This document shows, piece by piece, positions 1 through 12,255 of a DNA stretch of 64,000 bases. Both the position numbers and the translations under genes were made by a program. This stretch comes from Dasypus novemcinctus (taxonomy: Eukaryota > Chordata > Mammalia > Cingulata > Dasypodidae). Location of the stretch: contig NC_080702.1 in the NCBI RefSeq assembly GCF_030445035.2, positions 24,935,652 to 24,999,651 of the forward strand, in the 5' to 3' direction. The notes beneath the pieces were generated by a model that did no database searches, was not told where the DNA came from, and worked only from the letters and a program-made list of their open reading frames with translations. The stretch's first letter is position 1, and each line of letters opens with the position of its first letter.

Positions 1-929
1 AAGTGAAACCTTAGAGAAGAGGGCTTATACTCAAAAGGAACTGCAAGAAAATGGTGCTAATTTCTATAGGCAAATTCTCTATATTATGCATAGGAGTAGA
101 TTCTGAAGGCTCTGGACTAGGAAGGGAGATAAGTTAGTAGTGGCTTCATTAAATTGGTATGATAACTTTACCCAAGATGCATTTATGAGCAAATTATATT
201 TTTCCCATTTAATTTAAAAGCATACCAGATGGTTGGCTGAAAACAACTAGTTCTGGCAGGTCTGGGCATTGGTGTGAAATACTTCATTTCTAGCCTTTTG
301 GATCTCACATTTTAGATTTCTTCATGATCACTCCCTATTTAGGATCAACATAAACTTTCATGTTTTTGACTCTAAAAGCAGATCTAGGGATTCTGGTGCA
401 TGATGTATTGTAATTCTTACAGGAGAATTATAAAGCAATACTAAGGGACTAAAAGCAAACTTAAATGTTAGTTGGAGGATGGCTAAAGAATAATATTGGG
501 AAAGTATAACAACGATTTTAGAAGTAGATGAGGATTGTGGTTAATATAATTATAGCATTATTCTTCTACTAAAGGATTTTAAGAATGTGGTGATACATGG
601 GAAATATGTACCTAACGTAACAGAATATAGCTAAGAATAATATAATGTTTTTGTAGCAAAAGCAAAGGCGGTATTATATTAGTGCAAAAGAAAGAAAATA
701 GAATATGAGATTTGTTTTGTGAGATGTGAATATGATTAAGCATTTTTCCTCTTCTTCACTAATAAGAAGGTGACTATGTCACTTAATTACTCTGTGTTCA
801 CTTGTGTATTTTTCTAAGCACTGGAGGGAAAATTGAATTTGTTCTTGGGATTAGATGAGATAAAAGTGCATGGACAGAATTTTTTAGGAGTAAGGCTTCC
901 ACAATTTGTTTAGCTGCATTTACATATTA
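1..929. other. Unassigned AT-rich flank
   Basis: I see no gene, RNA gene or recognisable repeat here. The sequence is AT-rich, stop codons are frequent in all frames, and it does not resemble the L1 3'UTR that starts near 981. It could be unique intergenic DNA or an interspersed repeat too old to recognise by eye. Confidence 0.5.
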
Positions 930-1004
930 TTGTGTGTGTGTGTGTTTATATTGGTTGGAATAGACTTTATTTTCCTGTCTTTATTTATTTATTTATTTAT
1001 TTTT
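930..1004. repeat. (TG)n microsatellite and (TTTA)n tract at an L1 3' end
   Basis: A run of about seven TG units lies at 931-945. An ATTT/TTTA tract from about 981 runs into T-rich sequence. The second tract is the complement of an A-rich (AAAT)n tail, so it marks the 3' end of the minus-strand L1 that follows. Confidence 0.8.
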
Positions 1005-4000
1005 TATATATTACATTCAAAAAATATGAGGTCCCCATATACCACCCACCACCCTCTGCCCACTCCTCTCTCCATTACAACAATATCCTCCATCATCATG
1101 AGACATTCATTGCATTTGGTGAATACATCTCTGAGCACTGCTGCTCCTCATGATCAATGGTCCACATCATAGCCCACACTCTCCCACAGTCCACCCAGTG
1201 GGCCATGGGAGGACATACAATGTCTGTTAACCCTCCCTACACCACCACCCAGGACAAATCCAAGTCACAAAAATGCCCCCACATCTCATCTCTTCTTCCC
1301 ACTCCCTACCCCCAGCAGCCACCATGGCCACTTTCTCCACACCAATGTCACACTTTCTTCTATTACTAATCACAATAGTTCATGAATAGAGTATCAGTAA
1401 GTCCACTCTAATCCATACTCTATTCCTCCATCCTGTGGACCTTGGAATGGTTGCGTCCACTCCACATCTATATCAAGAGGAGGCTTAAATTCCACATGGA
1501 TGCTGAATACAATCCTCCTGTTTTCAGTTGTAGGCACACTTGGCTCCATAGTGTGGTGGTTGACCTTCTTCAACTCCATGTTAGCTGAGTGGGGTAAGTC
1601 CAAGAAGCTAGAGTGTAGGAGCTGAAGTCTGATGAGGCTCAGGGCCAGGCTAGCACATGGTCAGTCCAGAGATTCAAGTCCCATTAGTATAAGTATATTA
1701 AACCCCAGCACCAACTAGAGTTCTGGTAAAAGTAACTGGAGAGGCTTGTGAATGAAGATCACATCTGAGTTCAGCTCCATCACACAGAAACACAAACACC
1801 AAAGAAGGGCCAACTGACATGGCACTGAACTCCAGTTACCATGACCATTGAACCTGTGGGTCTCTGTAGCCCTCAGAAGAACCAATACCCGGGGTTGAAT
1901 CTACTTTATCTGTCTCTGGGACTCTGCTGAGATGTGCATAAGGGCAACCCCTCTGATAAACTCCCGACTCTTTTTGGAGACTCATAGCCATTTAAACTCC
2001 TTTATCCTTTACATTTCCCCCCTTGATTCAGGTCAAAAAGCATTTTTAACTCCTGGTATTATATGTACACTGAGATACTCTGCTGGTCCAAGTTGACCCT
2101 TTTATTCAAGGTCATTTTCTAGTTACATCATCAGCTGGTACTTGGTAGTAATCCCTTGGTGCCAGGGAGGCTCATTCCTGGGAGTCATGTACCATGCTGG
2201 GAGGAAGGCAACACATTTACATGTTGAGTTTGGCTTTGAGACTGGCCACATTTGAGCAACATGGAGGCTCTCAGGAGGTAACTCTTAGGCACCCTGCAGT
2301 CTAGGCCTTGTTCTTATTTCAGGTGCACAGGCTCACAAGCATAGTCATTAGTATCAGGGGCTCATTTTTGGACCTTCATTTTTTTGGTCTTTGCCATTGC
2401 ACTTGGGGGATTGTTGCTGTTCCTTTAGGGACTATGATAGAGCTCCCCTGGCTAGGAATTCAGCACTCTCTCAGTTTTTTTTTTTAAATTGTATCCACTA
2501 TGAAGATATCCACACATTTTTATGTACCCTGGATATATGCTCTGTAGAACTCCCTGCCAATCATGTGTTCCCTGCCAATAACATCCCTCACCAGTATTCC
2601 TCCACTGCCATTGTTGAATCTCTCTGTGATCCAAAACTTCTTGAAAAGTGAAGCCCAATATATTGCCAGGTTCCATTAATAGTAAAATGGAATATAGCAA
2701 TGAGTTTAAAGGTTAGATATAGAATACATACTAATTTGGAAAAATTAAGGTAAAATTAATTCGGGTATCAAAAAATTTAAAAATGCAAAAGCTTTCTTTT
2801 TGATGTTTTGCCTTCCATCACTGCAATTAATGTTGCCTATATGCAAATTGGCAAGGCAACTACTTCCGTCTTTACCTCAGTGTCTACATCCTATCTATTT
2901 CTTTCATTTTTGAATTATTAAGCTTATCTTCACATGAGTTTTAGATCACAGTAATTCATATATAAAATATACAGTACTCCCACATATGCAACATAAAACC
3001 TTGTCCCTTCCACAGCAATAATCTTTTTACATATTCATATTATATTTACTGTAACTGATATACAGATATTGAGACAATAGCATTCAAACAAGGTAACATT
3101 TGTGTTTACATTGTGCTTTATATTTTAGACTATAAATTTTCTAAATGTTTAGTTATCTTAAGTTTTACAATATGATTTACATTTTAGACTATCAGCCCCT
3201 TTTATTTTGGTGTAATTTTACATGTCTTATATCCATCCTTGCATCCACTCTTGTGGAACACTTCTATTGCCCACACAGTTACATTGATTCTATCTTTTCA
3301 ATACCTCTTTCCCCCTCCCCTTAGGACCCACAGTGACAGTCAATCTTCATCGCTTGAAGGGCCATGTTCAGAGATACTTGCAACAGTGTTGAGGGCTTGA
3401 CATGCTCAACATCCCTAATGCGCTGGGAGCCACCATTTCTCTTGAGAGATACAATTACCTCTATTTGAGGGCAGAGGTCCTCTCCAGGATGTGGGTATAC
3501 CTTCGCTCTCATTATATGGGTCTCTAACCAATGATATAATCCACTATGGCAAAATGAGCATTCACAAATTCCCTAGGAGCCTGTACTGCCTCAGATTATC
3601 CCCTTTAAGCATCTTAAACAGGCAACCTTCCTTATTATATTTTTGAAAAAGTTTTGTCCGCATTATTCTCTCAACCAAATACCTGATAATCTTCTATGTT
3701 TGTATGTTGCCCCATCCTCCCCTCAATTTCTTGGGCAATATTACCCAGCCTCCCATCCCTAGCCCCCCTCAAGCCCACAAACCCCACCCAAAGATAGCCC
3801 TATGTCTCCATTTTGTCCCTTCCTTGTACACATACTTACCTCCAGATTATCATAGATTTCACCCATGTAGGTGTCAGCTTACATCTTTCCTCTGGCCCCA
3901 TTTTCCTTTAAGCCTATCATACAGTCTCTAGCTATCTGAGGCAGCTTGGTTTATTTATTTCATATCATTGAGGTCATGTAGTATTTGTCCTTCAATGCCA

Positions 4001-4074
4001 GGGTTGCTTCACTAAACATAAGGTTCTCAAGATTCATCCATGTTATCATGTGTGTTTGTAGTGTATTCATTCTT
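981..4074 (-). mobile_element. L1 copy A, 3' part (3'UTR plus last codons of ORF2)
   Basis: This is the 3' part of an L1 read on the minus strand. The A-rich tail is at 981-1005. About 2.95 kb of 3'UTR follows, and the last part of ORF2 starts near 3960. The 3'UTR is recognised because the same ordered blocks recur at 4075-6629, 16406-19330, 20026-23325, 55955-58918 and, reversed, 48303-50880. The element stops at 4074, where a younger L1 has inserted. It resumes at 13415 after a 13-bp duplicated target. Open frames inside this stretch are short and not conserved between copies, so I treat it as noncoding. Confidence 0.85.
4062..4074. repeat. Target-site duplication, left copy
   Basis: TGTATTCATTCTT sits directly before the T-run that is the complement of the inserted L1's poly(A). 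The same 13 bases recur at 13415-13427, just beyond the L1 5' end. The TCTT/AA context at the right copy fits the L1 endonuclease cleavage preference. Confidence 0.88.
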
Positions 4075-6629
4075 TTTTTTTTAATTATTTATTTATTTAT
4101 TTTTCATTACATTATGAAAAATATGAGGTCCCATTCAACCCCACCGCCCCCCACCCCCACTCCCCCCACAGCAACACTCTCTCCCATCATCATGACACAT
4201 CCATTGCACCTGGTAAGTTCATCTCTGAGCATCACTGCACCCCATAGTCAATGGTCCACATCATAGCCCAGACTCTCTCAGGTTCCATCCAGTGGGCCCT
4301 GGGGAGATCTATAATGTCCCGTAATTGTACGTGAAGCACTATCCAGGACAACTCCACGTCCCGAAAACGCCTCCACATCTCATCTCTTCCTCCCGTTCCC
4401 CACACCCAGCAGCCACCATGGCTACTGTTCCCACACCCATTCCACATTTTCTTTGTGGACATTGGATTGGTTGTGTCCATTGCACATCTATGTCAAGTGA
4501 GGGCTTAGATTCCATATGGGTACTGGATGCACTCCTCCCGCTTCCAGTTGTAGACACTCTAGGCTCCATGTTGTGGTGGTTGACCTTCTTCAACTCCATG
4601 TTAGCTGAGTGGAGTAAGTCCAATAAATCAAAGTGTAGGAGCTGAAGTCTGTTGAGGCTCTGGGCCTGGGTGTCATATTATCAGTCCAGAGATTCGAATC
4701 CCCTACATATATCTTAAACCCAGCACCAACTACAATTCCAATAAAGTAGCATGCAAGTCTTGTGAAAAGAGATCCCCTCTGAGTCCAATTCCATCACGCA
4801 GAAACACCAGCTCCAAAGAAGGGCTATCTGTCATGGCAGTGAACCCCTTCTGCCATGACCATAGAACCTGTGGGTCTCTTTATCCCTCAAAAGAACCAAT
4901 ACCTGGGGTTGTATCTACCTTATCTGTCTCTTAGACTCTGTTCAGTTGTACATAGGGGAATTCCTTCTGACAACCTCCAGACTCTTTTTTAGAGACTCAC
5001 AGCCTTATAATCTCATTTCTCCTTTCCATTTCCCCCTTACATTAGGTCAAACAGCTTCCCAAAGTCATGTCATTATATGTAGACAGGTATATTCTGCTGT
5101 TCCGCATTGAATCTTTAATTCAAGGTCATTTTCTAGTTGCTTCTTCAGCTGGTATGTGGTAGTGATCCCTCGGTGCCAGGGAGGCTCATCCCCGGGTGTC
5201 GTGTCCCACGCTGGGGGGAATGCATCGCATCTACACGCTGAGTTTGGCTGTGAGAGTGGCCACATTTGAGTAACATGCAGGCTGTCAGGAGGAAACCCCC
5301 AGGCACAATGCTACTCTAGGCCTTGTTCTTATGGCAGGTGTATAGACTCAAAAGTGTAACCATTAGTATCACGAGCCCACTGTTGGGCCCTCCTTCCTTC
5401 CTGGTTCTTGCCATTGCACCTGGAGGAGTGCCGCTGCTTTCCCAGGGCCCACAACAGTGACCCCCCGGCCAGGAGCCCAGTACCCCCCCCAGCTGTTGTT
5501 TTTGTTTCCACTATGAGTATATATAGACATTACCATATACCCTGGGCATATGCCCTGTATAACTCCCTGTCAACCATATATATCCTGTCAATAACATCCC
5601 ATATCAGTATTCCTCCGCTGCCATTGTTGAACCACTCTGTGATCCAAAACTTCCCGTAAAGTGAATCCCAACATAATGTCAGCTTCAGAAGAGTCTTAGA
5701 TCACCGAAATTCATATATACAATATACAGTATTTCCCCAGATCCACCATAAAACCTTTTCCCTTGCACAGCAATAATCTTTTAACTTATTCATATCATAT
5801 TTCCTGAAACTGATGTACAAGTTCCAACACTATAGTTTTCAAACAAGGTGACATTTGTGCTTACTATGTGGTCCATATTTTAGGCTGTACAGTTTTCTAA
5901 ATTTTTTAGTTATCCTATGTTTTGTCTTATGGTTTTCATTATTAGTCTGTCGTCCCCTATATGTTTTGGTGTAATATTAGCTGTTTTATATTCATCCTCG
6001 TGTACTCTCACATAACTCCTCTTTTGCCCCCTTATTTACCTTTGTTCCATCCATTCCACATCCATTTTCCCCTCCCCTTAGGGCCCACAACGCCTGCCAA
6101 TCTAATACCCTGGGAGCCGTCCTTTCTCACGAGAGATACAGTTCTCTCTATTCAATGGCATTAGTCTTCCCCAGGATATGGGTCCACCCCACCCAATGGT
6201 AGAACCCACCTTGGCAAAATGAGCCTTCAGCTATTCCCTCCGGAGTCCATCACGCATCAGACCATACCCCCTGAGCGTCCTAACCAGGTAACCCTCCTAC
6301 TTATACTTTGATACGTTTTACTCAACATTTAGTTCTCAACGAACTTCTGACACTCTCCCATATTCGTATGTTGCCCCTCCCTCCCACCTATTTCTTGGAC
6401 AATATTACCCCTCTTCCCATCCCGAGCCCCCCTCAAACCCAGAAAACCCCACCCGAAGGTAACCCCTTGCCCCCATTTTGTCCCTTCTTTGTGCTCATAC
6501 TTACCGCCAGCTCATCACAGATTCCACCCCTGCAGACATTAACTCACATCCTTCCTCCACCCCCCGATTTCCTGTAAGCCACTTTTCCAGACTCTAGCTC
6601 TCTGAGGCAGTTAACGTATTTCATATCAT
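4075..6629 (-). other. 3'UTR of the young L1
   Basis: About 2.55 kb lies between the ORF2 stop (near 6630) and the A-rich tail. It contains no open frame over about 100 codons on the sense strand. The same blocks in the same order occur in all the other L1 copies of this lineage in the window, so it belongs to the element. Near the 3' end it carries a G-rich tract on the sense strand. A function in RNA stability, reverse-transcription priming or export is possible but not shown. Confidence 0.8.
4139..4167 (-). promoter_or_regulatory. G-quadruplex-type G-rich tract in the L1 3'UTR
   Basis: On the minus (L1 sense) strand there are four G runs of 6, 5, 6 and 4 bases, separated by 3, 1 and 4 bases. 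They appear as C runs at 4162-4167, 4154-4158, 4147-4152 and 4139-4142. Shorter versions lie at the same place in other copies (near 21475-21505 and 50715-50740). G-rich polypurine tracts are a known recurring feature of mammalian L1 3'UTRs. Confidence 0.7.
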
Positions 6630-9600
6630 TTAGGTCATATAGTATTTGTCCTTCAATGCCTGAGTTGCTTCACTCAACATAAGATTCTCAAGGTTCATCC
6701 ATGTTATCACGTGCGATTGTAGTGTATTGGTTCTTACAGCTGAGTAGTATTCCATTGTGTGTATATACCACATTTTATTGATCCACTCATCTGTTGATGG
6801 ACATTTGGATTGATTCCAACTTTTGGCGATAGTGAACAATGCTGCTATGAACATTGGTGTACATATATCGGTTTGTGTCCTTGTTTTCAGATCTGATGGG
6901 TATATACCCAGCACTGGTATTGCTGGGTCATATGGCAAATCTATGGATAATTTTTTGAGAAACTGCCAAACTGTCCTCCAGAATGGTTGGATCCTTCTGC
7001 ATTCCCACCAGCAATGGATGAGTGTTCCCCTTTCTTCACATCCTCTCCAGCATTTGTATTCTACTGTTTTTTTCATGGTTGCCAATCTTATGGGAGTAAG
7101 ATGGTATCTCATTGTAGTTTTGATTTGCATTTCCCTGATTGCTAGAGATTTGGAGCATTTTTTCATGTGCTTTCTAGCCATTTGTATTTCTTCTTTGGAG
7201 AAGTGTCTGTTTAAGTCTTTTTCCCATTTTTTAAATGGGTTGTTTATCTTTTTGTTTTCAAGATATATGAGTTCTTTATGTATGCAAGTTATAAGTCTCT
7301 TATCAGATATATGGTTGCCGAATATTTTCTCCCATTGTGTGGGTTCCCTTTTTACTTTCTTCACAAACTCCTTTGAGGTGCAGAAGGCTTTAATTTTGAG
7401 GTAGTCCCATTTATCTATTTGTTCTTTTGCTGCTCGTGCTTTTGGTGTGATATTCATGAAGCCATTTCCTATTACAAGGTCCTGTAGATGTTTCCCTACA
7501 CTGCTTTCTAAGGTCTTTATGGTCTTGGCTCTTATATTTAGGTCTTTGATCCATCTTGAGTTGATCTTTGTATAAGGTGTGAGATGGTAATCCTCTTTCA
7601 TTCTTCTACATATGGCTATCCAGTTCTCCAGGCACCATTTGTTGAATAGGCCATTCTCTCCCAGTTGAGAGGGTTTGGTGGCTTTATCGAATATTATATG
7701 GCTATATACATGAGGTTCTATATCTGAACTTTCAATTCGATTCCATTGGTCTGTGTGTCTCTCCTTATGCCAGTACCATGCTGTTTTCACTACTGTAGCT
7801 TTGTAGTATGTTTTGAAGTCAGGAAGTGTGATTCCTCCTATTTCGTTTTTCTTTTTCAATATGTCTTTGGCTATTCGGGGCCTCTTTCTATTCCAAATAA
7901 ATTTCATAGTTAGTTTTTCTAGTTCTTAAAAAAGGCTGTGTTGATTTTATTGGGATTGCATTGAATGAGTAGATCAGTTTTGGTAGGATAGACATCTTAA
8001 TAATATTCAGTCTTCCTATCCATGAACAGGGAATATTCTTCCATTTATTTAGGTCTTCTTTGATTTCCTTGAACAATCTTGTATATTTCTCAATGTATAA
8101 GTTTTTTACCTCTTTAGTAAATTTATTCCTAAGTATTTGATTTTTTATTTACTATTGTGAATGGTATTTGTTTCTTGATTTCCTCCTGATCTTGCTCATT
8201 ATTGGTGTATAGAAATGCTACTGATTTTTGCGCATTGATCTTATAACCTGCGACTTTACTAAACTCATTTATGAGTTCTAGGAGCTTTGTTGTAGATCTC
8301 TCAGGGTTTTCTATATATAGGATCATGTCATCTGCAAATAATGAAATTTTGACTTCTCCCCTTCCAATTTGAATGCCTTTTATATCTGGTTCTTGTCTCA
8401 GTGCTCGAGCAAGTACTTCCAAGACAATGTTAAATAGGAGCGGAGACAATGGGCATCCTTGTCTTGTTCCTGAGTTTAGAGGTAAGGATTTCAGGATTTC
8501 GCCATTATAAACAATGTTGGCTTTCAGTTTTTCATATATACTCTTTACCATGTTCAAAAAGTTTCCTTGTATTCCGATCTTTTGGAGTGTTTTTATCAGG
8601 AAGGGGTGCTGTATTTTGTCAAATGCCTTTTCTGCATCTATAGATATAATCATGTGGTTTTTTTTCTCTCAATCTGTTTATATGGTGTATTACATTGATT
8701 GATTTTCTTATGTTGAACCATCCTTGCATACCTGGAATAAATCCCACTTGGTCATGGTGTATAATTTGTTTAATGTGTTGTTGAATACAATTAGCAAGTA
8801 TTTTGTTAAGTATTTTTGCATCTAGGTTCATTAGAGAAAATGGTCTGTAATTTTCCTTTCTTGTGGTGTCTTTGTTTGGCTTTGGTACTAGGGTAATGTT
8901 GGCATCATAGAAGGAATAAGGCAGTGTTCCTTCTGTTTCGATTTTTTGGAATAGTTTCAGCAGGATTGGTGTTAGTTCTTTCTGGAATGTTTTGTAGAAT
9001 TCACCTGTGAAGCCATCTGGCCCTGGGCTCTTCTTAGTTGGGAGATTTTTAATGACTGATTCTATCTCTTTGCTTGTGATTGGATTGTTAAGATCATCAA
9101 TTTCTTCTTTTGTCAGTATGGGCTGCTTATGTGTTTCTAGGAATTTGTCCATTTCCTCTAAATTGTCATTTTTGTTGGAATATAGTTTTTCAAAGTATCC
9201 TCTTATGATAGTCTTTATTTCTGTGGGGTCAGTGGTGATATCGCCTTTCTCATTTCTTATTTTGTGTATTTGCATCTTTTCTCTTTTTTTCTTTGTTAGT
9301 CTCGCTAAAGGTTTGTCAATTTTGTTGATCTTCTCAAAAAACCAGCTCTTGGTCTTGTTTACTTTTTCAAGTGCTTTCTTATTTTCTATTTCATTTAGTT
9401 CTGCTCTTATCTTTGTTATTTCCTTCCTTCTTCTTCCTGTTGGGTTACTTTGTTGTTGTTTTTCTAATTCCGTCAAAAGTGCAGTTAGTTCTCCAATTTT
9501 TGCTCTTTCTTCTTTTTTGATATATGAATTTATGGCTATAAATTTCCCTCTCAGTACCGCTTTTGCTGCATCCCATAAATTTTGGTATGTTGTGTCATCA

Positions 9601-10436
9601 TTATCATTTGTTTCAAGGTAGTCATTGATTTCTTTTGAGATTTCCTCTTTGACCCACTGTTTTTCTAAGAGTGTGCTGTTTAATTTCCAAATTGTCGTGT
9701 GGAGTCTGGGTCTCTGTCCCTTGCAAATTTCCAGCTTCACTCCACTGTGGTCAGAGATATTGTTTTGTATGATTTCGATCTTTCTGAATTCATTAAGTCT
9801 TTCTTTGTGGCCTAGCATATGGTCAATCTTGGAGAATGTTCCATGTGCGCTTGAGAAAAATGTATATCCTGCTGTGTTTGGGTGTAATGATCTATATATG
9901 TCTATTAGATCCAGCTCTTCTAATATACTGTTCAAATGTTTTGTTTCTTTAGTGATTCTCTTTTGAGATGTTCTGTCCATAGTTGATAGTGGTGTATTAA
10001 AATCCCCCACTATAATTGTAGATGCATCTATTCTTTCACTTAGTTTTTCCAGCGTTTGCCTCACATATTTAGAGGCGCCCTTGTTAGGAGCATAAATATT
10101 TATGATTGTTCGATCTTCTTGACAGATTGTCCCTTTCACTAAAATATAGTATCCTTCTTTTTCTCTCACAATTGTTTCGCATTTAAAGTCTATTTTGTCT
10201 GATATTAATATAGCTACTCCTGCCTTTTTTTGGTTGTTGTTTGCTTGTATGATTGTTTTCCAGCCATTCACTTTCAACCTCCATGAGTCTCTGGGTCTAA
10301 GATGTGTCTCTTGTAGACAGCATATAGATGGGTCGTATTTCCTTATCCAGTGTCCCAGTCTGAATCTTTTGATAGGTGAGTTTAGTCCGTTGACATTCAG
10401 TGTTATTACATTTAGAGAGTTATTTATGGTAGCCAT
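6630..10436 (-). pseudogene. L1 ORF2 (endonuclease-reverse transcriptase), four single-base indels
   Basis: ORF2 nicks target DNA and reverse-transcribes L1 RNA at the nick. The start is the ATG at 10436, where the protein opens [10 protein letters not shown], as the family does. The reading span of about 1268 codons matches the roughly 1275 of human ORF2. The N-terminal endonuclease domain shows [15 protein letters not shown] and SDHSG. The reverse-transcriptase core shows FADDMILYI (about 8310-8340). The C-terminus has the Cys/His cluster around CWRGC and HCWWEC (about 7035-7090). Four one-base changes break the frame: an extra A in an A-run near 8660, a lost A near 8145, a lost A near 7950 and a lost base near 7929. 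Three lie in homopolymers, so assembly error is a real alternative to decay. An open stretch of 32 codons precedes the ATG in frame, directly after the ORF1 stop. Confidence 0.9.
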
Positions 10437-10534
10437 ATTTTGGTTGGATTTGTGTTTGTTATATTTTGTTTGTATTATTTTATTTTCCCCTTCTATTTTT
10501 GTCTTTCTTGTTGCTTTTACACTCTCCTCCATCT

Positions 10535-11473
10535 CTAACTGTCCTGTTTTTTCCTTTCTTCCTGCAGAACTCCCTTAAGAATTTCTTGAAGGGGAGGTTT
10601 CTTGTTGATATACTCTTTCAGTTTCTGTTTATCTGTGAATATTTTGAACTCTCCATCATTTTTGAATGCTAGTTTAGCTGGATAGAGTATTCTTGGTTGG
10701 AAATTTTTTTCCTTTAGTACCTTGACTATATCATACCACTGCCTTCTTGCCTCCATCGTTTCAGATGAGAAATCAGCACTTAATCTTATAGAGTTTCCAT
10801 TGTATGTGATGGTTTTCTTTTCTCTTGCTGCTTTTAGAATTTTTTCTTTGTCTTGAGCATTGGATAATTTGACAAGTATATATCTTGGGGTGGGCCTGTT
10901 GGGGTTTATGGCCAGTGGAGTGCGCTGTGCTTCTTGGATATGTACATCTGTCTCTTTCAGTAGATTTGGGAAGTTTTCAGCCATTATTTCCTGCAACAGT
11001 CCTTCTGACCCCTTTCCCTTCTCTTCTCCTTCTGGAATGCCTATAATACGTATGTTTGAGCGTTTTGCATTATCATTCAGGTCCCTAAGTCCTATCTGGA
11101 TTTTTTCTACCTTTTTATTGACCACTTCTACTATCTGTTTGATTTCCAATGCACTGTCTTCCACATCACTAATTCTCTGCTCTGCCTCTTCTAGTCTGCT
11201 GATATTTGCTGCAAGTGTATTTTTGATTTCTTGAATTGTGGTGTTCATTTCCATCATATCTGTTATTTTTTTGCACATGTCTGCAATTTCCCCTCCAAGT
11301 GTTGTCTTCATGCTGTTAACCTCTTTCATTACTTCATCAAATTTGTCGGTGATAAATGATCTGAGATCTTTCATTGCTTGTGCGAAGTCCTGCCCCCCTT
11401 CCTGATTGGATTCAGCCATGTTTTCCTGATTACTGGTTTGGTTTGTAGATTTTTGTTGCTGTCTTGTCAACAT
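10535..11473 (-). CDS. L1 ORF1 protein (RNA-binding coiled-coil chaperone), intact
   Basis: ORF1 protein coats L1 RNA as a trimer in the cytoplasmic ribonucleoprotein that carries ORF2 protein. The frame is open for 312 codons, compared with 338 in human. Residues 1-30 are polar and Q/N-rich. About residues 35-135 form a heptad-like coiled coil ([24 protein letters not shown]). The RRM-like part follows with [14 protein letters not shown] near 140, and the C-terminal domain has [12 protein letters not shown] and ARREKK-like basic stretches, then [20 protein letters not shown]. The ATG at 11473 is chosen because it opens the longest frame; a second start at MAESNQEGG, 18 codons in, matches the start seen in other copies and could be used. 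ORF2 follows after about 100 nt. This is the only full-length L1 protein frame in the window. Confidence 0.92.
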   Translation of the reverse strand: MLTRQQQKSTNQTSNQENMAESNQEGGQDFAQAMKDLRSFITDKFDEVMKEVNSMKTTLGGEIADMCKKITDMMEMNTTIQEIKNTLAANISRLEEAEQRISDVEDSALEIKQIVEVVNKKVEKIQIGLRDLNDNAKRSNIRIIGIPEGEEKGKGSEGLLQEIMAENFPNLLKETDVHIQEAQRTPLAINPNRPTPRYILVKLSNAQDKEKILKAAREKKTITYNGNSIRLSADFSSETMEARRQWYDIVKVLKEKNFQPRILYPAKLAFKNDGEFKIFTDKQKLKEYINKKPPLQEILKGVLQEERKKQDS

Positions 11474-12255
11474 TTTTTCTTGACGGGTTTAATCAGTTCC
11501 TTAGCTTCTTTGTCTAGTCTTGGAGATTAATTAGCTGTTGTTTTTGCGTAAGTGTTATATCTTCTCTTTGTCACTTTGTTCTTCTTATTCCACTTTCTTA
11601 TTGCTAGTTAAGCTCACTTTAAAGGAAAGTATTAGTGCTGGGGAAAGGCAATTGTGTAAGGGAGGAAAAAGTGTGAAGTAGTATTGGTGATATATGTTAA
11701 CAAAGCAACAATATGAGTTCTGGGAGGATGGAGGTTAGATCATGTAAATTGTGTAGAGTTATAGTAGTAGGAAAGTACCTATAATGAGGTAGATGACTGA
11801 ATATGGGAGGAATGTGGTACGTACTAAGAGGCTATTGTTTCCGTGAGAGAGGGAAAGAGAAAAGAAAGGTAATAGTTTCAGGGGCGAATACCAGATGGAA
11901 AACTAAACAAAAGTATTAGAAATTAAGAGTTAGACACTTTGCAGATCAAAGAAAGGGTGATGGAATATAGGAGAGATAGCAGATGGTGGAGGATATCAAG
12001 TTGTAGGGGAAAGGGGATAGTGTAGATAGGCTAAATCTATTCACAGAAAAATGAGGCAGTGGAGGGTGAGGAAACCCAGCAAATGTGAGGTATTTCCTGT
12101 AGGACCTATTGTATTGTTAAGATAAAATAGTATAAGAGGAATATTGGGGACAGGAAAGAGAGGATTAAAAAACAACAACAACAACAAAAATAAAATAAAA
12201 AATAAAAAATAAACAAAAAAAGACAAACAAAAAACAAAAAACAAAGAACAGAAAC

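Noticed and set aside
4075..6629. The shared 2.5-kb block as an independent element inserted after ORF2
   Set aside because: It follows the ORF2 stop in the same position and orientation in every copy that retains it, ends in the L1 tail, and has no duplications at its ORF2 side.
6823..7404. 193-codon plus-strand frame, and similar plus-strand frames at 9007-9621, 9625-9966 and 10860-11234
   Set aside because: They are antisense to ORF2 and ORF1 of the young L1. The sense strand carries the known protein motifs, while these have only hydrophobic antisense composition.
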